A DNA stretch of 64,000 nucleotides from Salinicola socius (GTDB lineage: Bacteria; Pseudomonadota; Gammaproteobacteria; Pseudomonadales; Halomonadaceae), in the NCBI RefSeq assembly GCF_001937195.1, contig NZ_MSDO01000026.1:1-64000 (forward strand), given 5' to 3'. Under the pieces are notes generated by a model that saw nothing but the letters and a program-made list of their open reading frames with translations, was not told the origin of the DNA and did no database searches. Every line of letters begins with the position of its first letter. Position 1 is the stretch's first letter. Below, one piece after another: positions 58,024 to 64,000 of the stretch. Made by a program: the position numbers and the translations under genes.

Positions 58024-58911
58024 CTAAAACAGCGAGCTCTGTCGTTCTCCCGGGAACTCGGCCAACGGCGGCAATTCGATCCGTTCGGCGATCTTGTTGT
58101 AGAACTTTCGTGCCAGTTCCGGCGCCTGTCGGTTATCCGGTGTATGCACAAAGAGAAAAGGGGTTTTCCCCTGTTTTATCCACAGGATGAGGCGTTCGAT
58201 CCATGGCTCGAAACGGGCCAGGTTAATGGCTTCGTCGAAGTGTCCGATAAAGCGAATAATGGGATTGACCGCCGTGCAGAGCACGTGTAATGGGACTTTC
58301 GGCTTTTCGCCTTGCGCCTTGGCGAGCCGATTGTCAAGCCCTGCGGGTGTGGCAAAGAGCGCCCGCACGTCGAGCATTACCCTATTGGCGTCTTGACTTA
58401 TCAACAAGCGGTTGAATGCCTGTTCTGCAGGCCCTTTGTGGAAAAAATCACTGTGGCGGACCTCCACCGCACGGGGTATCTCCCGTGGCCAGTGAGTGAG
58501 CAATCGCTCCAGCGCGGGCAGCTCGCCCTGGCCGAAATCTCTGGGTAGCTGGACCATGATTGGGCCGAGCCGATCCTTGAGCGGTGAAAGCCGTTCGATG
58601 AAGCGCTCGAACTCGTCATCGATATCGCGCAGACGTTTGCCGTGAGTCAGCTGGCTGGGCAGCTTGAAGCAGAAGCGGAACGTCTCGGGTGCCTGTTCGG
58701 CCCAGGCGTCGATCGTTTCCGCCTTGGGGATACCGCTGTAGAAGGTGGTGTTGCCCTCCACCGCGTTGAACACGCTGGCGTAGTCGCGCAGATCCACGTC
58801 GCCGTGGGCGGGCAGCAGGGAGCCTTGCCAGTCGGCGTTGGCCCACATCGCCATGCCTATATAGAGCGGCGGCTGGTGAACCATGGAGAGGTTATCTGAG
58901 GCGTTCGGCAT
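58024..58911 (-). CDS. DUF72 family protein
   Basis: A 295-residue protein with the DUF72 barrel pattern: [57 protein letters not shown], and the C-terminal VHTPDNRQAPELARKFYNKIAE. The function of the family is unknown. ATG 58911 lies inside the last codons of pdxY, and ATG 58884 is a possible later start; ribosome sites are poor at both. A 28-bp fragment of this gene (58742-58769) is copied at 62236-62263. Confidence 0.88.
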   Translation of the reverse strand: MPNASDNLSMVHQPPLYIGMAMWANADWQGSLLPAHGDVDLRDYASVFNAVEGNTTFYSGIPKAETIDAWAEQAPETFRFCFKLPSQLTHGKRLRDIDDEFERFIERLSPLKDRLGPIMVQLPRDFGQGELPALERLLTHWPREIPRAVEVRHSDFFHKGPAEQAFNRLLISQDANRVMLDVRALFATPAGLDNRLAKAQGEKPKVPLHVLCTAVNPIIRFIGHFDEAINLARFEPWIERLILWIKQGKTPFLFVHTPDNRQAPELARKFYNKIAERIELPPLAEFPGERQSSLF

Positions 58912-59764
58912 GCAACGTCACCGTCGGCGAAACGATATCCTGCTGCGCGGCGATCATCGCCAGTTCGCGGGTGCCGGCGCGACGGGTGTGTTCGAACAGC
59001 ATCTGCACCGCGGCGGCGGTCTGTTCCAGGGCGCGAGCCGGGCCTTCGTCGGTGAGACCGGCGCGCAGGCTGTGGGCGAGGAACATCGCGGCAGTGAAAT
59101 CGCCGGCACCATTGGGCGCAATGATGAAATCCACCTTGGGCGTGGCGATCCGCCAGCTGCCGCTTTCGGCGTCGACCAGCATGCCGATGTGGCCCTCGTC
59201 GTCCCCGGTGACTTCCAGCGAGGTGATCAACACGACCCTGGGGCCCTTGGCCCGCAGCGCGGCGGCGGCGGCGAGGGCGTCTTCCAGGGTGTTTACCTCC
59301 CGCCCGGCGAGAAAGGCGAGTTCGAACTGGTTGGGCGTGACGATATCGGCGCGGGCAATGGCGTGGTCGCGCATCCACTCGGGGATGCCTTGGCGGACGA
59401 AGAAGCCGCGGCCGATGTCGCCCATCACCGGGTCGCAGCAGTAGAGCGCGTCCGGGTTGGCCAATTTGACGCGATCGACGCTATCCAGCACGGCGCGGCC
59501 GATGCCTTCGTCTCCCATGTAGCCGGAAAGCACGGCATCGACATCGTCGAGCCCGACCAGGGATTCGACGCCATCGAGCACATTCCTGAGGTGATCGGGG
59601 CTGAAGACATCGCCGGTGAAGGCGCCGTAGCCGGTGTGGTTGGAGAACTGGACGGTGTTGATGGCGGTGACTTCCAGCCCCAGCCGCTGCAGCGGGAAAA
59701 CGGCGGCACGATTGCCGACGTAGCCATAGGCGACGTGGCTCTGAATGGAGATGACATGGGTCAT
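58892..59764 (-). CDS. pdxY: Pyridoxal kinase
   Basis: Phosphorylates pyridoxal for pyridoxal-phosphate salvage. The 290 residues have the ribokinase-fold features [37 protein letters not shown], and the C-terminal NGAGDFTAAMFLAHSL with the catalytic aspartate. ATG 59764 begins the conserved sequence, with a poor ribosome site. The first 248 bp of the gene recur as a fragment at 62263-62510. Confidence 0.95.
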   Translation of the reverse strand: MTHVISIQSHVAYGYVGNRAAVFPLQRLGLEVTAINTVQFSNHTGYGAFTGDVFSPDHLRNVLDGVESLVGLDDVDAVLSGYMGDEGIGRAVLDSVDRVKLANPDALYCCDPVMGDIGRGFFVRQGIPEWMRDHAIARADIVTPNQFELAFLAGREVNTLEDALAAAAALRAKGPRVVLITSLEVTGDDEGHIGMLVDAESGSWRIATPKVDFIIAPNGAGDFTAAMFLAHSLRAGLTDEGPARALEQTAAAVQMLFEHTRRAGTRELAMIAAQQDIVSPTVTLHAERLR

Positions 59765-59786
59765 GAGACGGGCCTGCGGCAAAAGC

Positions 59787-59851
59787 AAAGGGCTTAGTGA
59801 AAGGGCTTAGTGAAAAGGCGTAGTGAACGGACGTGCTGAAAGGACACAGTG
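59787..59851. repeat. 13-bp tandem repeat in the pdxY-mltA gap
   Basis: Five units start at 59787, 59800, 59813, 59826 and 59839. The first two are identical (AAAGGGCTTAGTG), and the others drift. The same array is present in the duplicated copy at about 62533-62597. Confidence 0.88.
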
Positions 59852-59974
59852 TAATGCGACGGGGAAGGAACTTGCAGCGCCGGTCTTTGGTCGATACCTC
59901 GCTCGACGCCGTCGAGCGGCGGCGATATGCTCGCTCCAGCTTTTCCGTCATCCCGTTTATCTGTCTTCGTCAAT

Positions 59975-60214
59975 GCATCGTGTTCAAGGGTCGACTCTGC
60001 TGCTTTCCAGCGTCCCGCGCCCGTTCGTGCCCTCTCGCCGTGTTCTGCCGCTGCTGGCCTGCCTCTTCTTCGCCCTGCTGGTGACCGACTGTTCCAGCGG
60101 TCCGGTCATGACCACTTTCCCCAGCGGAAGTCCGGAGGCACGGGTCGAACAGACGGCGCGCAAGACCAACTGGGGCCATCTGCCGGGCTGGAGCCGGGAT
60201 CAGCCGATGGCGGC
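59975..60214 (+). pseudogene. Truncated copy of mltA (5' end only)
   Basis: Matches the start of intact mltA at 62747-63871 until it is cut at 60214, where unrelated sequence begins. The intact start codon has lost its A (CTGC-TGC versus CTGC-ATGC), which shifts the upstream ATG 59975 into frame. The lipobox is altered from VAGC to VTDC. The catalytic domain is missing, so it is non-functional. The 60215-60426 stretch after it shows nothing recognisable. Confidence 0.88.
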
Positions 60215-60426
60215 CGTCAACAGCCGCGGCGCGGCCTTGAACCGCCTGTTGGCTGTAAACGGCATCCAGAAATGGTCCAGCGTGACGGCATTGCGCCCCC
60301 TACTGGTTTCGAAGTGGTTCCTGTGATTTACCCATGTTGTGCCTTGCGGCTGAGCACGGCTCACACGCTTGACAATATCCGGTCTGTCTGGTTTTCGCGC
60401 CGGCTGCAGCCGGGCAGGACTAGGGT

Positions 60427-61782
60427 TTACATGCGAAGCGCGCTTGAACTGTGCCCGACAGTCAGGGCGCTCACCACCTGCGTAAGCTGTTGCCGGGTCG
60501 CTTCCGTCGGGCGCTGCGCCAGGCGTTCGTTCAAAAGCGCCCTGGCAAGCGTCAAGCGACCGGCGCGTTCAGCAGCAACGATCAATGTCTGATTGATAAT
60601 GTCGCGCTGTGCATGACTGCCGCCAATGCGGGTTGCGTCGTAGCGCAGCGGTAAAAGCAGATCCACACAGCGATGGTAGCTGCCATCGGCGAAGGCGAGC
60701 ACCGCTTCGATGATGTCGCGACCGATGCTGCGCGTGATGCGATGATTGTCGCCCATGCCTTCCCGGTCGTAGCGGTCGAGCGAGGCGCGAAGACGCATTG
60801 CATCGTCAGCGTCCGGGCTGCGTGCCGCGCAAAAGGCGATATGCAGGTCATTGAACACCAGAACATGCTCATCGACATGCGTCATCCATTGCCTGGAGAT
60901 ATCCCGCCAACGCTCCCCGACATTGCCGCCGGCAAGTTCGATGCGCCACAGAAGCGAGGCCGCATCGACGAGATCGAGAATGGCGTCACCGGCGATCGTC
61001 GGTTGAACGAATCTGTCATAGCTGGCCAGCACTTCGGCGAAGCGGCGCTGCTCGATCAGGTAAAGTGCCAGATGCCAGCCATTATGGGCGGCAAGCGCAT
61101 GCGCCTTGCTCCATGCCGGCTGGGAATTGCGCAGGAAGCTTATGCCTTCCTCCTGGCGGCTTTCGGTCTCCAGCACATGGGCGATTGCGTGGACCGCCCA
61201 TCCATCTTCCTCGTTGATCTCGATTGCCCGGTAAGCCGCCGTTTCCGCCTGGCGCAACTCGCCGCATTCTTCAAGGCCGAAGGCATATTGCCCAAGCACA
61301 TAGCCATAGCCTGGATCGTTCTCGCTCCAATAGGGCAAGACCCGCGCGACAGAATCGCGGATCGTCTGCGAGGCACCCAGGTAGAAATAGGTGTCGTGAC
61401 AGAAGCGCAGCGCAAGCGCATCGCGAGGATTGTCGAGCAGAATGTCTTCCCAGGTTGTCGTAGCCCGGATCATTTCACCGTCTGCCCACGCCTTTGCCGC
61501 CTCCAGATGTTGGAGCTCGCGCAGATTTGCCTCCCCAATCGCGCGCTGTGCGCCCTCAAGGGCCTCGACAACCATGGGATTTTCCCGGGTAAAACCGCTG
61601 AGCAGCAGAAGGGACGCAGACGCGCTGTAGCCGAGGGAGAATTTCGGATCCGCCTTGGCGGCATCCATCAGCAATGCAACCGGATCGCCCTTCCACGCAT
61701 AATAATCGTTAACTGCAGTGTTCAGCGCATCGACGCTGTCGCTGCTTGCTGTAACACTGAGCCCATATACGTCTGTGGCCAT
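60427..61782 (-). CDS. Tetratricopeptide-repeat protein (TTC38-like), horizontally acquired block
   Basis: A 451-residue soluble helical protein with repeated TPR-like helix pairs: QHLEAAKAWADGEMIRATTTWEDILLDNPRD, YGYVLGQYAFGLEECGELRQAETAAYRAIEINEEDGWAVHAIAHVLE. The conserved DGWAVHAIAHVLE and HNGWHLALYLIEQ histidines are typical of the TTC38-like family, whose function is unknown. The ribosome site GGGAAAG precedes ATG 61782. Only here, between two copies of pdxY-mltA DNA, is the gene found, behind a 3' fragment of a YeiH-like transporter gene. Confidence 0.82.
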   Translation of the reverse strand: MATDVYGLSVTASSDSVDALNTAVNDYYAWKGDPVALLMDAAKADPKFSLGYSASASLLLLSGFTRENPMVVEALEGAQRAIGEANLRELQHLEAAKAWADGEMIRATTTWEDILLDNPRDALALRFCHDTYFYLGASQTIRDSVARVLPYWSENDPGYGYVLGQYAFGLEECGELRQAETAAYRAIEINEEDGWAVHAIAHVLETESRQEEGISFLRNSQPAWSKAHALAAHNGWHLALYLIEQRRFAEVLASYDRFVQPTIAGDAILDLVDAASLLWRIELAGGNVGERWRDISRQWMTHVDEHVLVFNDLHIAFCAARSPDADDAMRLRASLDRYDREGMGDNHRITRSIGRDIIEAVLAFADGSYHRCVDLLLPLRYDATRIGGSHAQRDIINQTLIVAAERAGRLTLARALLNERLAQRPTEATRQQLTQVVSALTVGHSSSALRM

Positions 61783-62146
61783 TTGATCTTTCCCTTTATT
61801 TAATTATTTTATGCCGCAAGTCTGCATGTTTGCAGCGCTCGAACCGTAGCGGAAGTTCTCAAGCGCGGCGTTGCAATGGAGCTTTAGTGAAACTGAAAAA
61901 GCCAGCTAAGGGAAGCTGATGAACCCAATTGCGGTCACGCTGAGGGCCAGAAGCGTGATTGTGGCCATTTGATCTTTCCCTTTATTTAATTATTTTATGC
62001 CGCAAGTTTGCATGCTTGCAGCGCTCGAACCGTAGCGGAAGTTCTCAAGCGCGGCGTTGCAATGGAGCTTTAGTGAAACTGAAAAAGCCAGCTAAGGGAA
62101 GCTGATGAACCCAATTGCGGTCACGCTGAGGGCCAGAAGCGTGATG
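61775..62146. repeat. 186-bp tandem duplication before the TPR gene
   Basis: 61775-61960 and 61961-62146 are direct tandem copies with only a few differences. Each contains the end of a YeiH-like gene, the spacer, and the ribosome site and first codons of the TPR gene. The outer copy therefore starts a separate 20-residue open frame (61906-61968, minus) that is the YeiH-like tail fused to MAT. Confidence 0.92.
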
Positions 62147-62235
62147 ATGGAGAGGAGGCCGGCCGTCAGAATGCGTCCTCCGGCAGACATGATTGTCAGC
62201 AGATTGACCGAAAGCCCCAATGCCGCCATCGAGAT
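62092..62235 (-). pseudogene. 3' fragment of a YeiH-like (putative sulfate exporter family) membrane gene
   Basis: Codes for about 47 C-terminal residues, [20 protein letters not shown] and a last membrane helix, ending at the stop 62092-62094. The pattern resembles the end of UPF0324/YeiH-type transporters. The 5' part is missing: at 62235/62236 the sequence switches to a fragment of the local DUF72 gene. It came in with the TPR gene. Confidence 0.65.
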
Positions 62236-62510
62236 AAGGTGGTGTTGCCCTCCACCGCGTTGATGTAGCCGGAAAGCACGGCATCGACATCGTCGAGCCC
62301 GACCAGGGATTCGACGCCATCGAGCACATTCCTGAGGTGATCGGGGCTGAACACGTCGCCGGTGAAGGCGCCGTAGCCGGTGTGGTTGGAGAACTGGACG
62401 GTGTTGATGGCGGTGACTTCCAGCCCCAGCCGCTGCAGCGGGAAAACCGCGCCACGATTGCCGACGTAGCCATAGGCGACGTGGCTCTGAATGGAGATGA
62501 CATGGGTCAT
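62236..62510 (-). pseudogene. Fused fragments of DUF72 gene and pdxY
   Basis: 62236-62263 copies 28 bp of the DUF72 gene (58742-58769), and 62263-62510 copies the first 248 bp of pdxY including its ATG. About 750 bp that separate these two parts in the intact locus are deleted here. The pdxY fragment lacks its catalytic half. Confidence 0.9.
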
Positions 62511-62961
62511 GAGACGGTCCTGCGGCGAAAGCAAAGGGCTTAGTGAAAGGGCTTAGTGAAAAGGCGTAATGAACGGACGTGCTGAAAGGACACAGTGTAA
62601 TGCGACGGGGAAGGAACTTGCAGCGCCGGTCTTTGGTCGATACCTCGCTCGACGCCGTCGAGCGGCGGCGATATGCTCGCTCCAGCTTTTCCGTCATCCC
62701 GTTTATCTGTCTTCGTCAATGCATCGTGTTCAAGGATCGACTCTGCATGCTTTCCAGCGTCCCGCGCCCGTTCGTGCCCTCTCGCCGTGTTCTGCCGCTG
62801 CTGGCCTGCCTCTTCTTCGCCCTGCTGGTGGCCGGCTGTTCCAGCGGTCCGGTCATGACCACTTCCCCCAGCGGAAGTCCGGAGGCACGGGTCGAACAGA
62901 CGGCGCGCAAGACCAACTGGGGCCATCTGCCGGGCTGGAGCCGGGATCAGCCGATGGCGGC
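62263..62961. repeat. Direct repeat, copy 2 (pdxY 5' end to mltA 5' end)
   Basis: The second copy of 59517-60214. Here mltA continues intact beyond 62961 while pdxY is truncated, the mirror image of copy 1. Confidence 0.93.
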
Positions 62962-63871
62962 ATGGAGCGCGTTCCGGGAGAGCTGCACACGGCTCAAGCG
63001 TAAGGCGGCGTGGAAAGGCGTCTGCCACGATGCCCAGTCGGTCGACCCGCTCAATGCTCAGGCGATCCAGAACTTCTTCGAGAGCCGCTTCACGCCCTAC
63101 CGCGTGACCAACAGCGACGGCAGCGCCACCGGCCTGATCACCGGCTACTACGAGCCGATTCTGCGCGGCTCCCGCGTGCGCGGCGGGCCGTACCAGACGC
63201 CGCTCTACCAGTATCCGAAGTACTGGAAGCGCCACACCCACGTCGGCCCGACCCGCGCCGAACTGATGCGCAGCGGCGATCTCGACGGTACCGAGCTGGT
63301 GTGGGTCGACGATCCGGTGGAAGCGGCCTATCTGCAGATTCAGGGCTCCGGCCGGGTGGAAATGACCGATGGCACCACCATGCGCGTCGCCTATGCCGGT
63401 ACCAACAATCAGCCGTTCCAGTCCTTCGCCCGGCGCTTGATCGACCGCGGCGAGATCACGCCCGCCGAAGCCACGCTGCCCGGCGTGCGTGACTGGGCAC
63501 GTCGGCATCCGGGCCAGGTCGAAGACATGCTCAACGTCAATCCGCGCATGGTGTTCTTCCGTGAATTGAAGGGCAGCGAAGCCCTGGCCGATACCAGCGG
63601 CCCGGTGGGCGCTCTCGGCGTGCCATTGACCTCGGAGCGCAGCATCGCGGTCGACCCGGACGAAATTCCCCTCGGCGCGCCGGTGTTTCTCTCCACCACG
63701 CAGCCGCTCTCCAACCAGCCGCTGCAGCGATTGATGGTGGCGCAGGATACCGGCAGCGCGGTGAAGGGCGCAGTGCGCGCGGACTTCTACTGGGGTCACG
63801 GCGACGCCGCCGGCGAAGCCGCCAGCCGAATGAAGCAGAAGGGCGAGATGTGGGTGCTGATGCCTAAATAA
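62747..63871 (+). CDS. mltA: Membrane-bound lytic murein transglycosylase A
   Basis: An outer-membrane lipoprotein that cleaves peptidoglycan with formation of anhydromuropeptides. The 374 residues start with a signal peptide and lipobox LLVAGC (Cys about 23). The MltA domain has GLITGYYEPILRGSR and AYLQIQGSGRVEMTDGTTMRVAYAGTNNQPF, and the 3D domain ends with VRADFYWGHGDAAGEAA carrying the catalytic Asp. ATG 62747 has AAGGA ten bases upstream. It is divergent from the pdxY fragment. After its stop (63872-64000) nothing is recognisable. Confidence 0.94.
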   Translation: MLSSVPRPFVPSRRVLPLLACLFFALLVAGCSSGPVMTTSPSGSPEARVEQTARKTNWGHLPGWSRDQPMAAWSAFRESCTRLKRKAAWKGVCHDAQSVDPLNAQAIQNFFESRFTPYRVTNSDGSATGLITGYYEPILRGSRVRGGPYQTPLYQYPKYWKRHTHVGPTRAELMRSGDLDGTELVWVDDPVEAAYLQIQGSGRVEMTDGTTMRVAYAGTNNQPFQSFARRLIDRGEITPAEATLPGVRDWARRHPGQVEDMLNVNPRMVFFRELKGSEALADTSGPVGALGVPLTSERSIAVDPDEIPLGAPVFLSTTQPLSNQPLQRLMVAQDTGSAVKGAVRADFYWGHGDAAGEAASRMKQKGEMWVLMPK

Positions 63872-64000
63872 TAGCCAACCGGCTGCGCTCGTCGCACACG
63901 GGCGTCTGGGGGCGTTCGAGGGTGTCAGGTCGGGGATTTCAGCTTGGTGAGAATGCCTTACGCACGCGTAGTGCCGCGATCACCTGAACGATGCCATAAA

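Larger units (their letters stand above)
59517..60214. repeat. 698-bp direct repeat, copy 1 (pdxY 5' end to mltA 5' end)
   Basis: This segment recurs at 62263-62961 with about a dozen mismatches and one single-base indel (roughly 98% identity by eye). It spans the start of pdxY, the divergent gap and the first 70 codons of mltA. The two copies bracket a 2.0-kb foreign block. Confidence 0.93.

Overview
The window is GC-rich chromosomal DNA of a gammaproteobacterium, most likely a halophile of the Halomonadaceae (Halomonas/Salinicola/Chromohalobacter type). This is inferred from protein similarity and from a Pseudomonas/Halomonas-like order hupB - rubredoxin reductase - ubiC - ubiA - phoB - phoR. 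No rRNA, tRNA, CRISPR array or transposase gene was recognised.

Layout. 1-3.4 kb: a D-apiose oxidation locus (D-apionate lactonase family encoded as two overlapping genes, a divergent D-apiose dehydrogenase, and a FadR-type regulator). 3.4-6.6 kb: trpI divergent from trpBA. 6.7-23.5 kb: housekeeping genes (pirin, HU, rubredoxin reductase, ubiC-ubiA, phoB-phoR behind a Pho box, chemoreceptor, M23 peptidase, siderophore-interacting flavoprotein, Mn-SOD, cysZ, phoU, uvrD, zapG). 23.6-29.2 kb: the SOS mutasome imuA-imuB-dnaE2 with a perfect LexA-box pattern. 29.3-32.3 kb: hexR, a small basic protein and an SLC6-type Na+ symporter.

32.7-50.2 kb is a branched-chain amino acid catabolic supercluster. 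It holds the branched-chain 2-oxoacid dehydrogenase operon (E1alpha-E1beta-E2) with a Hanks-type protein kinase gene 4 bp behind E2, a divergent dehydrogenase/thiolase/acyl-CoA synthetase set, and the complete liuABCDE leucine operon. Near-palindromic LiuR boxes sit in front of bkd/SDR, liuA and liuR (about 57 kb), which suggests one regulon.

50.3-62.2 kb is accessory and partly AT-rich: a lipoprotein, a methyltransferase, orphan genes with an integron attC-like site, membrane proteins, two toxin-antitoxin-like or stray modules, and two places where a foreign block is bracketed by a partial duplicate of the neighbouring core gene (liuR; pdxY-mltA). mltA closes the window.

The most unusual features are the kinase in the bkd operon, a hairpin-forming 18-bp repeat whose arms covary between copies, and many degenerate 11-30 bp tandem repeats that sit at gene starts or stops.
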